From the NCBI RefSeq assembly GCF_032598905.1, contig NZ_CP122458.1:5853001-5917000 (forward strand): DNA of 64,000 nt, read 5' to 3'. Under the pieces are notes generated by a model, which saw only the letters and a list, made by a program, of their open reading frames with translations, had not been told where the DNA came from and ran no database searches. Positions within the stretch are counted from its first letter, which is position 1. Each line of letters opens with the position of its first letter. Source of the stretch: Streptomyces sp. 11x1. GTDB lineage: Bacteria; Actinomycetota; Actinomycetes; Streptomycetales; Streptomycetaceae. Below, one piece after another: positions 17,794 through 28,065 of the stretch. The position numbers were made by a program, and so were the translations under genes.

Positions 17794-18477
17794 CTACGCC
17801 TGCTCGTAAGGGCCTCCGAGCCCCCACGCCTCGTGCATCGCGTTCGCGAAGGTCGCCGCCAGCTTGTGTTCGCCGGAGGCGTTGGGGTGGGTGCCGTCGT
17901 AGGTGTCCCAGTGGATGTCGTACGACGGGGGCGGGGAGGCCAGCAGGAGGGGGGAGCGGGGTTCGTCGAGGTCGGCGGCCGTCTTGGCGAGGAGTTCGTT
18001 GAAGCGGGTGACCTGGGCGGCGAAGGGGGCGTCGGACTCGGCGCGGATGTTCGGGGTGACCGGCAGGAGGACCATACGGATGTGCGGGGCGGCCTCGCGG
18101 GCGGCCTCGACGAAGCGGCGGGTGTTCTCGGCGGTCTGCTCGGCGTTGGTGTAGAAGCCCAGGTCGATCAGGCCGAGGGAGACGAGGAGGACGTCGGCGC
18201 GGTGGGTGCGGACCGCGTCGGCGATCAGCGGGGCCATGTGGAGCCAGCCCTCGCCCCAGCCCGCGAGATGTGCGCGGGGGAAACGCGGGTCGGTGTCGGC
18301 GTACTCGTACGACGTCGGGGCGTCCGTCGCCTTGTCGTAGAGCGTCTCGCGCGGCCCGACGATCTTGAAGGGGCCGTCGTACGTCGCGCGCAGGTGCTGC
18401 CAGAGCCGGAAGCGCCATGTGTGTTCGCCCGCGCTGCCGATCGTCATGGAGTCGCCTACGGGCATGAACCTGAGCAT
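17794..18477 (-). CDS. SGNH/GDSL-family hydrolase
   Basis: ATG 18477 (MLRFMPVGDSMT) gives 227 residues. Block I is GDSMTIG with nucleophile Ser10, and block V is DGTHPNASGEH with catalytic His197; the oxyanion-type motif is VLLVSLGLIDLG. The upstream open frame is rejected because GDSL proteins start close to block I. No signal peptide is evident from this start, so it may act in the cytoplasm. Members hydrolyse esters of lipids or acetylated sugars; substrate not predictable. Confidence 0.8.
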   Translation of the reverse strand: MLRFMPVGDSMTIGSAGEHTWRFRLWQHLRATYDGPFKIVGPRETLYDKATDAPTSYEYADTDPRFPRAHLAGWGEGWLHMAPLIADAVRTHRADVLLVSLGLIDLGFYTNAEQTAENTRRFVEAAREAAPHIRMVLLPVTPNIRAESDAPFAAQVTRFNELLAKTAADLDEPRSPLLLASPPPSYDIHWDTYDGTHPNASGEHKLAATFANAMHEAWGLGGPYEQA

Positions 18478-18602
18478 CCGCTCATCATGAACGATCGCTA
18501 CCGGGCGGTAGGGGGTGGGCGGCCGACGGGGGCTGTGAATCTGACCACGTGATGGGTCGTGGCTCGGATTTCGGGATCGGCGGGGGCGCGGAGGGTTCGG
18601 CA

Positions 18603-18744
18603 GGTGCGGGTGCGGTGGGGGCTTCTCGCGCAGTTCCCCGCGCCCCTTGAGGGCCTGCGGCCCTCCCGGGCGAAGAGCAGGGGCGCAGCCCCGCTTTTCA
18701 GGGGCGCGGGGAACTGCGCGACCAGCCCCCACCGCACCCGCACC
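18603..18744. repeat. Full copy of the dispersed intergenic palindrome
   Basis: Two arms of about 45 bp (18603-18647 and 18700-18744) are inverted repeats of each other with only a couple of mismatches, around a 52-bp loop. The core is TCGCGCAGTTCCCCGCG. Related copies occur at 27871-27982 (both arms) and as halves at 12133, 12978, 44603, 54860 and 60713. It separates divergent genes here, so it is not simply a terminator. The 338-bp gap 18478-18815 holds nothing else that I recognise. Confidence 0.75.
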
Positions 18745-18815
18745 CGAACGACTCGCCAGCCCCCCACCGCGCTCCCCCACCCCACCCAGCGGAGCGAGAT
18801 GGCAGGCTTGGCCCC

Positions 18816-19856
18816 ATGCGCCGTCGCCCCCTCAACCGCCCCCGCCCCCTCCGCCGGTTCCGCGCGGCCCGCACAGGCTTCGCCGGTCTCGCAGCGATCC
18901 TGCTCGCCGCTCTCACGGCCACGCCCGCTCTCGCCGACGACGACGGGTTCACGATGCAGGACTCGCGGATCACCGAGTCGAGCGGTCTCGCCGCGTCCCG
19001 GCAGCACCCGGGGGTCTACTGGACCCACAACGACAGCGACGACGGCGCGTTCCTGTACGCGGTCGACAGCAAGACGGGCGAGACGGTCGCCACGGTCACC
19101 CTGACGGGCGTCGGCACCCCGAGGGACGTCGAGGCGATCTCGATGGGCCCCGGCAACAAGCTGTACGTCGGCGACATCGGCGACAACCTCGGCGGCACCT
19201 GGGCGTATGTGTGGATCTACGAGCTGCCGGAGCCGAAGGAGCTGAAGGACCAGACGCTCAAGGCGACGCAGTACGTCGTGAAGTACGAGGACGGGGCGCG
19301 GGACGCGGAGGCGCTGATGGTGCATCCGAAGACCGGGCGGGTGTACATCGCCGACAAGAACGAGGCGGGCGGATCGCTGTACGAGGGGCCCGCGGAGCTG
19401 TCCGCGTCCGGCACCAACGTGTTCAAGAAGGTCGCGTCCGTCCCGGACCTGGAGGTCACCGACGGCGCGTTCTCGCCGGACGGCAAGCAGCTCGCCCTGC
19501 GCGCGTACTTCGGCGGCATCCTCTACGACTGGAACGGCGGCAAGATCAAGAAGGCCGAGCGGCTGAGCGTGCCGCTGCAGCGGCAGGGGGAGTCGGTGAC
19601 CTTCCGCACCGACGGCTCGAAGATCATGTACGGCAGTGAGGGGTCCGGCAGCTCCGTCGTGGCGCGGGAGGTGCCCGGCGGCGGCTCCGGGAGCGGCGGC
19701 TCCGGGTCGTCCTCCTCCGACGGGGACGGTTCCGGTACGGCGCAGGCGGACGGCGAGGGCACGAGCTCGAACGTCAAGGTCGGCGCACTGGCCGTGGCCG
19801 GCGCGGTGGTCGTCGTATGGGGCTTCCGCCGCCTCCTACGCCGCCCATCCGCCTGA
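18816..19856 (+). CDS. Secreted, membrane-anchored beta-propeller-like protein
   Basis: A protein of 346 residues. A basic N-terminus and hydrophobic segment (FAGLAAILLAALTATPALA) form a signal peptide. The body has propeller-blade-like repeats: SSGLAASRQHPGVYWTHNDSDDG, DVEAISMGPGNKLYVGDIGDN, EALMVHPKTGRVYIADKNEAGG and VTDGAFSPDGKQLALR. A Gly/Ser linker follows, then a C-terminal membrane helix (VGALAVAGAVVVVWGF) and a basic end. It is therefore probably displayed outside the cell. Members are usually annotated as WD40-like; ligand unknown. Confidence 0.8.
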   Translation: MRRRPLNRPRPLRRFRAARTGFAGLAAILLAALTATPALADDDGFTMQDSRITESSGLAASRQHPGVYWTHNDSDDGAFLYAVDSKTGETVATVTLTGVGTPRDVEAISMGPGNKLYVGDIGDNLGGTWAYVWIYELPEPKELKDQTLKATQYVVKYEDGARDAEALMVHPKTGRVYIADKNEAGGSLYEGPAELSASGTNVFKKVASVPDLEVTDGAFSPDGKQLALRAYFGGILYDWNGGKIKKAERLSVPLQRQGESVTFRTDGSKIMYGSEGSGSSVVAREVPGGGSGSGGSGSSSSDGDGSGTAQADGEGTSSNVKVGALAVAGAVVVVWGFRRLLRRPSA

Positions 19857-20239
19857 CCTACCCTGACCCACCCGACCTCCCTCGACCGGCCTCCAGATCC
19901 GCGGCCTTCGCGCCGCCGGTTTCGTTCGTGTCCGTCGGGCGGGCGGGCGGCGAGCGGGAGTCCGGTGCGCAGGACGCCCCCCGGGCGGGGGACGAGGCGG
20001 CGATCAGCCGCGCGCCGCCGTCGGGGGAGGGAAGCCGGACCGGGTCCGCACCCGTTCGCGTGGCCTGTCTCGGTGTTCGGCATCCGGCATCCGCCATCCG
20101 CGTGGCCCGTCTCGGTGTCTCCGACATCCGCCCCGGTCTCCGCTCCGTGACCTTCGCGCTTTCGGCCTTCCCTCTCTCGGCTTCCGCCTCTCAGGCCTTC
20201 GCGCCCCGACCTCCGCGCCCCGACCTCCGCGCCCGCCGA
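19857..20239. other. Intergenic region without a recognised gene
   Basis: This 383-bp stretch between convergent genes is rich in short CCGCATCC/GGCATCCG and CGACCTCCGCGCCC direct repeats. The open frames across it are low-complexity and match nothing I know. The repetition continues into the 3' end of the TetR gene. Confidence 0.5.
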
Positions 20240-21217
20240 CTAGGACCCTCCAACTCCCGCCCCACCAACTCCCGCACCCCCGGCTTCCGTGCCTCCGGCC
20301 CCCGCGCCCTCCGCTTCCACCCCGGCCCCCGCGCCCTCCGCTCCCGCGCCCTGCGGGCGCTCGCGGCGTCTGTTCACGAATACCTCCAGCCCGTCCAGCA
20401 TGCGTTGCAGGCCGAATTCGAAGTGGTCGAAGTCCGAGCCGAACGAGTCCTCGGAGAGGCCGGCCAGGAGCGGGTAGCGGCCGGAGCGCATGAGTTCTTC
20501 GAGGACGGGCGCCTGGGCCTGCCAGAACTCCGTGTCGGTGAGGCCGGTGCGGTGTTCCGCCTCCTCCGCGTAGAGCTGCGTACGGGCCGCGCCGACGACA
20601 TAGCCGTCCACGGCGACGATCGCGGAGATCAGTTCGGGGTCGGTCAGCCCCATGGACTTGATGCGGGAGAGCACCTTCTCCATCCCGTCCAGCGCGCTCG
20701 GCCCGAGAACGGGGCGGGACTGGTTCACCTGGAGCAGCCACGGGTGGCGCCGGTAGAGGGCCAGGGTGGCGCGCCCCATGGCCTCCAGGGCGGAGCGCCA
20801 GCCGCCGTCGCCGAGGTCGGTGGGGTTCTCGGAGGGCCGCTGGACGCGGTCGAGCATCAGGTCCAGCAGTTCGCCCTTGCCGGGGAGGTAGCGGTACAGG
20901 GACATGGTCCCGGTGCCGAGTTCGGTCGCGACCCGGCGCATCGAGAGGGCGTGCAGCCCCTCCGTGTCGGCGACCCGGACCGCCGCCTCCACGATCCGCT
21001 CCAGGGTGAGCCCCGGCTTGGGCCCGCGACTCGGGCGAGGGCCGGTGTCCCAGAGCAGTTGCTGGGTGCGGACGATGTCACCGCTGCCGCTGGTCTCCGT
21101 ACCGACGGTGGTGCTGCCTGCCGTACCGCCCGCCGTACCGCCCCCCGCCGTGCCTGTCGTACCGCGCGCCCCAGCACCTGCCGCGCCGCCCGCCGTAGCG
21201 CTCTTGCCCCTTGTCAT
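20240..21217 (-). CDS. TetR-family repressor of the DrrAB-like exporter
   Basis: A 325-residue TetR protein. The helix-turn-helix is LTLERIVEAAVRVADTEGLHALSMRRVATELGTGTMSLYRYLPGKGELLD (about residues 70-120), and the rest matches the TetR_C_1 ligand domain of tetracycline-repressor-like proteins (LQVNQSRPVLGPSALDGM). Both ends are extended by Gly/Ala/Thr-rich low-complexity tails of about 45 and 35 residues. It is divergent from the ABC genes at 21316, with a palindromic operator between them. Confidence 0.88.
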   Translation of the reverse strand: MTRGKSATAGGAAGAGARGTTGTAGGGTAGGTAGSTTVGTETSGSGDIVRTQQLLWDTGPRPSRGPKPGLTLERIVEAAVRVADTEGLHALSMRRVATELGTGTMSLYRYLPGKGELLDLMLDRVQRPSENPTDLGDGGWRSALEAMGRATLALYRRHPWLLQVNQSRPVLGPSALDGMEKVLSRIKSMGLTDPELISAIVAVDGYVVGAARTQLYAEEAEHRTGLTDTEFWQAQAPVLEELMRSGRYPLLAGLSEDSFGSDFDHFEFGLQRMLDGLEVFVNRRRERPQGAGAEGAGAGVEAEGAGAGGTEAGGAGVGGAGVGGS

Positions 21218-21244
21218 GAGCCCGAGTTTAGGTGCTCGCGAAAA

Positions 21245-21286
21245 ACTGGGTACGTCGTACGCGAAATCGGGTACAGTGTACCCAGT
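21245..21286. promoter_or_regulatory. TetR operator between repressor and ABC genes
   Basis: GGGTACA-G-TGTACCC (21269-21283) is a perfect 7-1-7 palindrome. A second half-site ACTGGGTAC (21245-21253) forms a 9-bp inverted repeat with GTACCCAGT (21278-21286), and GTAC-GTC-GTAC lies between. The cluster sits about 30 bp from each start codon and could block both promoters. Confidence 0.7.
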
Positions 21287-21315
21287 TCTTGACGGAAGTC
21301 TGTTGAGGGGGACTC

Positions 21316-22296
21316 ATGAGTGACGGGTACGCGGTCCGGGCCGAGGGTCTGGAGAAGCGGTACGGGGAGAAACGCGCGCTGGACGGCTTCGACCTCACCG
21401 TCCGTGAAGGCACGGTGCACGGCCTCCTCGGCCCGAACGGCGCGGGCAAGACCACCGCCGCACGCATCCTCTCCACGCTGCTGCGCCTGGACGGCGGCCG
21501 GGCGACGGTGGCCGGCCTCGACGTGGCCCGGCGCCCGCGCGAGGTGCGGGCCCGTATCGGACTGACGGGGCAGTACGCCGCCGTGGACGAGGTGTTGACG
21601 GGCCGTCAGAACCTGGAGATGTTCGGGCGGCTGTTCCACCTCGGCGGGAAGCGGGCGAAGCAGCGCGCGGTCGAGCTGCTCGACCGGTTCGACCTCACCG
21701 ACGCGGCCGACCTGGGCGTCGGCAAGTACAGCGGCGGCATGCGGCGCCGACTCGACCTCGCCGCCTCGATGATCCTCGCCCCGTCCGTCCTCTTCCTCGA
21801 CGAGCCGACGACCGGCCTCGACCCGCGCAGCCGGGGCGAAGTCTGGGAATCCGTAAGGGCGTTGGTGGCGAGCGGTACGACCGTGCTGCTCACCACGCAG
21901 TATCTGGAGGAGGCCGACCGGCTGGCCTCACGCATCACCGTCATCGACCAGGGGCGGGCCATCGCGGACGACACCCCGGACGGGCTGAAGAGCGCGGTCG
22001 GCGGCGACCGCATCGAGGTCGTCGTCGCCGAGCGCGCCGACATCCCGCGCGCGGTGAAGGTCGTCGCCCGCGTCTCGGACGGCGAGCCGGAGTCGGACGA
22101 CACGGAGTTGCGGGTCCACGCGCCCGTGACCGACCGCGTCTCGGCCCTCACCGAGGTGGCCCGCACCCTTCAGGACGAGGGCGTGAGGGTCGAGGACATC
22201 GGCCTGCGCAGGCCCAGCCTGGACGACGTGTTCCTGCGCCTGACGGGCCACCGCACGGAGAAGACCGACGAGAACGGCAAGGGGGCCGCCGCATGA
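21316..22296 (+). CDS. ABC exporter ATP-binding protein, DrrA-type
   Basis: A 326-residue nucleotide-binding subunit: Walker [11 protein letters not shown]-loop [10 protein letters not shown], signature YSGGMRRR, Walker [15 protein letters not shown] and the switch His region [12 protein letters not shown]. The C-terminal 90 residues are the DrrA-type extension ending [14 protein letters not shown]. It couples ATP hydrolysis to drug export with the permease that overlaps it by ATGA at 22293. ATG 21316 follows TGAGGGGG. Confidence 0.93.
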   Translation: MSDGYAVRAEGLEKRYGEKRALDGFDLTVREGTVHGLLGPNGAGKTTAARILSTLLRLDGGRATVAGLDVARRPREVRARIGLTGQYAAVDEVLTGRQNLEMFGRLFHLGGKRAKQRAVELLDRFDLTDAADLGVGKYSGGMRRRLDLAASMILAPSVLFLDEPTTGLDPRSRGEVWESVRALVASGTTVLLTTQYLEEADRLASRITVIDQGRAIADDTPDGLKSAVGGDRIEVVVAERADIPRAVKVVARVSDGEPESDDTELRVHAPVTDRVSALTEVARTLQDEGVRVEDIGLRRPSLDDVFLRLTGHRTEKTDENGKGAAA

Positions 22297-23168
22297 CCAC
22301 CGTCGATCCGAACGCCACCGCCAGTACCGCCACCGCCAGTACCGTCGCCACGAGCGCCGTCGACCTGGACGTGTCGAGCGGGCACGGCCGTACGTACTGG
22401 GTGCTGGCCGACGTCTGGAACATCGTCCGTCGTGGCCTGACCCACTACCGGCGCCAACCGGTCAACATCGCCTGGCAGTTGGGCTTCCCGATCCTCTCCG
22501 TCCTGCTCTACGGCTATGTCTTCGGCAGCGCCATGCAGGTGCCGGGTGGCGGGGACTACGGGGACTTCCTGATGCCGGGGATGTTCGTGATGACGATGGC
22601 CTTCGGGTTCATCAACACGGCGACGCTGGTGGTCTACGACGCCACCAAGGGGGTCATCGACCGGTTCCGCTCCATGCCGATGGCGCCGTCGGCAGTGGTG
22701 GCGGGGCGGGGGATCACCGATCTCCTCGTCGCCTGTGCCGAGTTGGCCATCATGATGCTGACCGCCCTCGCGATGGGCTGGCGCCCGGACACGGGCCTCG
22801 GCTTCCTGGCCGCCTTCGGTCTGCTGCTCTGGCTGCGCTTCGCGCTCATCTGGATCGGCGTCTGGCTGGGACTGCTGGTCCCCAACCCGGAGGCGGCGGG
22901 AGGTCTCTTCGCGGTCGCGTTCCCGCTGACCATGATCTCCAGCATCCTCGTCGCCCCGCAGCTCATGCCCGACTGGCTGGGCTGGATCGCCGCCTGGAAC
23001 CCGATCTCCTCCACGGCCGCCGCGACCCGCGACCTGTTCGGCACGCCGGTCGTCGGCGACTCCTGGATCGAACAGAACGCGCTGCTGATGGCCGGGGTGT
23101 GGCCGGTGGTGCTCACGCTGATCTTCCTGCCGCTGGCGGTACGGAGGTTCCAGAAGCTGAGCCGGTGA
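22293..23168 (+). CDS. ABC exporter permease, DrrB/ABC-2 type
   Basis: A 291-residue ABC-2 membrane protein with about six spans ([52 protein letters not shown] and others). The DrrB signature [23 protein letters not shown] is present. Translation is coupled to the ATP-binding gene through ATGA. Together they would export a hydrophobic drug or metabolite; a biosynthetic cluster is not present beside them, so this is probably a resistance or general efflux pair. Confidence 0.92.
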   Translation: MTTVDPNATASTATASTVATSAVDLDVSSGHGRTYWVLADVWNIVRRGLTHYRRQPVNIAWQLGFPILSVLLYGYVFGSAMQVPGGGDYGDFLMPGMFVMTMAFGFINTATLVVYDATKGVIDRFRSMPMAPSAVVAGRGITDLLVACAELAIMMLTALAMGWRPDTGLGFLAAFGLLLWLRFALIWIGVWLGLLVPNPEAAGGLFAVAFPLTMISSILVAPQLMPDWLGWIAAWNPISSTAAATRDLFGTPVVGDSWIEQNALLMAGVWPVVLTLIFLPLAVRRFQKLSR

Positions 23169-23250
23169 CATACGGCCCCTGGGACGTGGGAACTCGGGGG
23201 CGCGCGCGGGGGCCACGAGGGGCCGCAGGGGGCCCGAGGGCACCGTCAGG

Positions 23251-23282
23251 GGCGTCCGGCGTATCAGGTGACGCCGGACGCC
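23251..23282 (+). terminator. Intrinsic terminator-like hairpin after the ABC operon
   Basis: A perfect 12-bp stem, GGCGTCCGGCGT and ACGCCGGACGCC, encloses an 8-nt loop 82 bp after the permease stop codon. Confidence 0.65.
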
Positions 23283-23485
23283 TTGACGTGTTCATGCGCT
23301 CTGTCTTCCATGGGGGGTGCCGGTGGTGGGAGCTCTTCCACCCTGTTCCGGCCCCGCGCCGCGCCTCCGCCGGTCTGGGTCGGCGAGAAGGATGGATACC
23401 TGACGAGCATCAAGGCGCCGGGCTTCCCGCCGGGCGGGGCCTCGACCCCGGCGACCCGGAGGACCCCGGTGACCCCTGGAGCTGA

Positions 23486-23665
23486 CCCGGCTCCCAGCGG
23501 GTGACGACCATGTGGAATGCCTCGTACACCCAGACCGGCGCCGTGCTCACCGCCACCAACGCCGCCCACAACGGGTCGTTCGCCCCAGGCGGTTCGGCGA
23601 CCCTCGGCTTCGAGGGCACGCCCGGAGGCGGGGGTGGGCCGGGTGTGAGCTGCACGGCGGCGTGA
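23486..23665 (+). pseudogene. Remnant of a cellulose-binding CBM2 domain
   Basis: One frame reads PGSQRVTTMWNASYTQTGAV and continues with HNGSFAPGGSATLGFEGTPG to a TGA at 23663-23665. This matches the last 50 residues of a family 2 carbohydrate-binding module (QRVTSxWNA, SFAPGxSxxFGFxG) as found in secreted cellulases and chitinases. A TGA at 23483-23485 closes the frame directly upstream, and the expected catalytic and signal regions are absent. The rest of the 616-bp gap (23169-23784) shows no gene. The link to CBM2 is by eye. Confidence 0.55.
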
Positions 23666-23784
23666 GCTGAGCGATGGGGGGGGGAGGGGCGGCCCGGTGG
23701 TCCCGGGTGCACCCGGTGGCGTACATCAACTACGGTCGGAAGGCGGCGGGTTGGTTTCTGCGGCTGCCTGTAGTGTCCTGTCGT

Positions 23785-24561
23785 GTGCTGGCTGAACGAC
23801 GACACCGACTCATCCTGCGGGCCCTGCGTTCCGGCGGTACGGCTTCCGTGACCGGTCTCGCCGAGCAGCTGGGGTCCAGCGCGGCGACGATTCGCCGGGA
23901 TCTGCTGAAGCTGGAGGCGGACGGGCTGCTCACCCGGGTTCACGGCGGGGCGGTCGTCGATGATCGGCCGACGCCGTTCGACGAGGCCGCCGAGGTGCTG
24001 GTGGCGGAGAAGGACGCCATCGCCGCCCGGGCCGCCGCCCTGATCGAGGACGGTCAGTCGGTCATCCTGGACAGCGGGACGACGGTGCACCGGCTCGCCC
24101 TTCAGCTGCGTGGGCGTCGGCTCACCGTGATCACCAACAACCTCGCCGTGTACGACGAACTCGTCGACGACGAGGCCGTCGACCTGATGCTGCTCGGGGG
24201 CATGGTCATCCGTGAGTCACGCATGCTGGACGGGTTCATGGCCGAGGACAACCTTCGTCAAGTCCATGCCGACTGGCTGTTCATGGGCGCCTGTGGCGTC
24301 CGCCCCGGGGGCCAGGTCATGGACACCACCGTGGCCGAGGTGCCCGCCCGGCGGGCCATGATCGCGGCCGGGGACAAGGTCGTCCTGCTGGCCGACCGGA
24401 GCAAGTTCCCCGGCGACGGCATGGTGAAGATCTGCGGCCCCGAGGATCTGGACGCGCTTGTCACCAACGCACTGGAGGGAGACGCGACCTGCGCGGCCCT
24501 GCGGGAGGCCGGTGTGGACGTGATCCGGGCGCGGGCGGCGTCCCCGGAGCGGGCGGAGTAG
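23785..24561 (+). CDS. DeoR/GlpR-family transcriptional regulator
   Basis: GTG 23785 (VLAERRHRLILRAL) gives 258 residues, normal for the family. The N-terminal DeoR helix-turn-helix is SVTGLAEQLGSSAATIRRDLLKLEADGLLTRVHGGAV. The C-terminal sugar-phosphate sensor fold contains ILDSGTTVHRLA, VITNNLAVYDEL, DLMLLGG and ADRSKF. There is no clear ribosome site before the GTG, so the transcript may be nearly leaderless. Its targets are not evident in the window; DeoR proteins usually respond to phosphorylated sugars. Confidence 0.88.
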   Translation: MLAERRHRLILRALRSGGTASVTGLAEQLGSSAATIRRDLLKLEADGLLTRVHGGAVVDDRPTPFDEAAEVLVAEKDAIAARAAALIEDGQSVILDSGTTVHRLALQLRGRRLTVITNNLAVYDELVDDEAVDLMLLGGMVIRESRMLDGFMAEDNLRQVHADWLFMGACGVRPGGQVMDTTVAEVPARRAMIAAGDKVVLLADRSKFPGDGMVKICGPEDLDALVTNALEGDATCAALREAGVDVIRARAASPERAE

Positions 24562-24888
24562 GCGGAGTAGGCGGGCGGGGCGGGAGCACGCCGCGCTCGC
24601 GACAGCCTTGGAGCCCAGTGTCGTCGTTCTCGCAGTGCCGCATGCCTCGGGCGTCGATGCCTTTCACCATGACCATGCTGCTCATGGTCCTCGCTCACCT
24701 CACCGTCCTTGCTCACCTGTGTCCCGGATGGCTTCAAGTGCCCCATTCTGTGAGGTTCTTGAGTGGATCCAATGGATCAATTCGGTCAAGTCTTCGTCTA
24801 ATGCGTGCGTGTGTGGGGTGCTCTTCAGGAAACATGCGGCACGGGCCGCGTACCTCGCGGACCTGAACCCCCCTCATCGTTCTGAGAG
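24562..24888. other. Intergenic region upstream of the S33 peptidase
   Basis: These 327 bp hold no credible gene. The part before the peptidase is AT-richer (TGGATCCAATGGATCAATTC at about 24763-24782) and likely carries its promoter. A CCATGA...TCATGG inverted repeat lies at about 24667-24687. Confidence 0.4.
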
Positions 24889-26517
24889 ATGTCTATGAGA
24901 AGAAGCGCAGCCGTGTTGAGCGGTGCCATCGTGGTTCTGGCCGGGACGGTCAGTGCCGTCCCCGCCAACGCCAGTGGGGCGTCCGCCGCGAGCAACACCG
25001 TCCAGGCCGCCGCCGCGAAGGTCGCCTGGAAGAAGTGCGCCACGGACAACTACCCGACGCTGCAGTGCGCGTCGGTGAAGGTGCCGCTCGACTACGCGAA
25101 GCCGAGCGGGAAGAAGATCACCCTGGCGCTGTCCCGGGTGCCGCACACCTCCAAGACGTACCAGGGCCCGCTGCTGGTCAACCCGGGAGGCCCCGGCGGC
25201 AGCGGTCTGACCCTGGCCGGATTCGTCGCCTCCGCGCTGCCGAAGAAGGTCGCGGCGCAGTACGACGTCATCGGCTTCGACCCGCGTGGCGTGGGCGCCA
25301 GCAAGCCCGCCCTGAACTGCAAGCCCGGGTACTTCGACCCGGTGCGCCCGGACTCCGTGCCCAGCACCGCCGCGATAGAGAAGGCGAACGTCAAGCGGGC
25401 CAAAGACTTCGCCAAGGCCTGCGGCACGAAGCACAAGGACGTCCTGCCGTACATCAACACGATCAGCGCCGTGAAGGATCTGGACTCGATCCGCAAGGCC
25501 CTCGGCGCCAAGAAGATCAACTACTTCGGCTACTCGTACGGCACCTACCTCGGCGCGGTCTACGCCAAGCTGTACCCGACGCGGGTGCGGCGCCTGGTCC
25601 TCGACTCGATCGTCGACCCGACGGGTGTCTGGTACCGGGACAACCTCGACCAGGACTACGCCTTCGACAAGCGGCACAAGGCGTTCATGAAGTGGGTCGC
25701 CAAGCACAACGCCACCTACAAGCTCGGCACCGACGCGAAGAAGATCGAGGCGAAGTGGTACGCCATGCGCGCCGCACTCGCCAAGAAGCCGGTCGGCGGC
25801 TCGGTGAAGGTGGGCGCCTCCGAGCTGGAGGACACCTTCCTCCCCGGCGGCTACTACAACGGCTACTGGCCGTTCCTCGCCGAGGCGTTCGCCGCCTACG
25901 TCGGCGACAAGAACTCCGACCCGCTGGTCGAGGCGTACCAGAACTTCGCGGCCGTCGACTCCTCCGGTGACAACGGCTACAGCGTCTACACCTCGGTCCA
26001 GTGCCGTGACGCCGCCTGGCCACGCGACTGGAAGAAGTGGACCAAGGACAACTGGGCGGTCTACAAGAAGGCCCCGTTCATGACCTGGAACAACGCCTGG
26101 TACAACGCGCCGTGCGCGTTCTGGCCGACCAAGTCGCTGAAGCCGGTGAACGTCGCCAACTCCAAGATCCCGCCGGCGCTGCTGTTCCAGGCGACGGACG
26201 ACGCGGCCACCCCGTACCAGGGCGGTGTCACCGTCCACAAGCTGCTCAAGAACTCCAGCCTGGTCGTCGAGCAGGGTGGCGGCAACCACGGCATCACGCT
26301 GAGCGGCAACAGCTGCCTCGACAAGTACCTGGCGACCTACCTCACCAACGGCAAGGTGCCGCGGGGCAAGGGTGCGGCCGACGCCACCTGCAAGAAGCTG
26401 CCCGACCCGAAGCCGATGGCCGCGCAGGAGGCTTCCGCCCGGTCGACGCTGAGCACGCAGGGGCCGGCCGCGACCAGCGGTGAGACCCTGCACGGCATCC
26501 TCGGCTTCCGCGGCTGA
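24889..26517 (+). CDS. Secreted S33 tripeptidyl aminopeptidase (SlpD/TAP-like)
   Basis: An alpha/beta-hydrolase of 542 residues (540 if the second ATG at 24895 is used; the GAGAG site suits either). The signal peptide is SAAVLSGAIVVLAGTVSAVPANA. The oxyanion region is NPGGPGGSGLTLAG, the nucleophile elbow GYSYGTY with Ser216, the catalytic Asp lies in LFQATDDAATP and the His in GGGNHGITLSG. The C-terminal TAP-like domain is present. These enzymes remove tripeptides from the N-terminus of extracellular proteins. A 38-bp palindrome terminates the gene. Confidence 0.9.
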   Translation: MSMRRSAAVLSGAIVVLAGTVSAVPANASGASAASNTVQAAAAKVAWKKCATDNYPTLQCASVKVPLDYAKPSGKKITLALSRVPHTSKTYQGPLLVNPGGPGGSGLTLAGFVASALPKKVAAQYDVIGFDPRGVGASKPALNCKPGYFDPVRPDSVPSTAAIEKANVKRAKDFAKACGTKHKDVLPYINTISAVKDLDSIRKALGAKKINYFGYSYGTYLGAVYAKLYPTRVRRLVLDSIVDPTGVWYRDNLDQDYAFDKRHKAFMKWVAKHNATYKLGTDAKKIEAKWYAMRAALAKKPVGGSVKVGASELEDTFLPGGYYNGYWPFLAEAFAAYVGDKNSDPLVEAYQNFAAVDSSGDNGYSVYTSVQCRDAAWPRDWKKWTKDNWAVYKKAPFMTWNNAWYNAPCAFWPTKSLKPVNVANSKIPPALLFQATDDAATPYQGGVTVHKLLKNSSLVVEQGGGNHGITLSGNSCLDKYLATYLTNGKVPRGKGAADATCKKLPDPKPMAAQEASARSTLSTQGPAATSGETLHGILGFRG

Positions 26518-26557
26518 GCGTCACCGTCACGCTGAAGAACTGAAGAACTGAAGAACA

Positions 26558-26595
26558 CGAAGGGGCCCGGCAGCACGTGCTGCCGGGCCCCTTCG
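26558..26595. terminator. 38-bp perfect palindrome, bidirectional terminator
   Basis: Two adjoining 19-bp arms (CGAAGGGGCCCGGCAGCAC and its exact reverse complement) lie between convergent genes, 40 bp from each stop codon. Three direct copies of TGAAGAAC (26532-26555) precede it. It can terminate transcription from both sides. Confidence 0.8.
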
Positions 26596-26635
26596 GCGTC
26601 GTACGGGAGTGATCCTCGTACGGGAGCGGTCGGGG

Positions 26636-27763
<1,128 letters not shown>

Positions 27764-27870
27764 CTATCGGCTCGGGGAAACCCGGGCGAAACATCGTCCG
27801 TCGGGTGAGACGGGGTGGGGTGCGCTGTGCAGCTCGGGTGTTCGGGTGCGTTGTCGGCTGCGGGTGGTTG

Positions 27871-27982
27871 GGGGGGTGCTCGCGCAGTTCCCCGCGCCCC
27901 TGAACGGGCCGCAGGCCACGACGGGCCTCGGCCCCTTCGGGCCGGAAGGGCAGGGGCGCGGGGAACTGCGCGAGCACCCCCC
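27871..27982. repeat. Second full copy of the dispersed palindrome
   Basis: Arms at 27871-27901 and 27952-27982 are inverted repeats containing TCGCGCAGTTCCCCGCG. It fills the 311-bp gap between the serC start and the P450 stop, and so lies 3' of the conservon transcript. A GGCCTCGGCCCC / GGGCCGGAAGGGC inner hairpin is inside the loop. Confidence 0.72.
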
Positions 27983-28065
27983 ACCGGACGGACGCTGGGG
28001 GTCAAAGGGGCGCAGCCCCTTGAGGATGGGACGGGTAGGGGCGGCGGGGGCGAAGAACCCCGGAC

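Noticed and set aside
20225..21250. Biosynthetic gene cluster around the DrrAB-like exporter
   Set aside because: No synthase, tailoring enzyme or carrier protein is found within several kilobases; the neighbours are housekeeping or regulatory genes.
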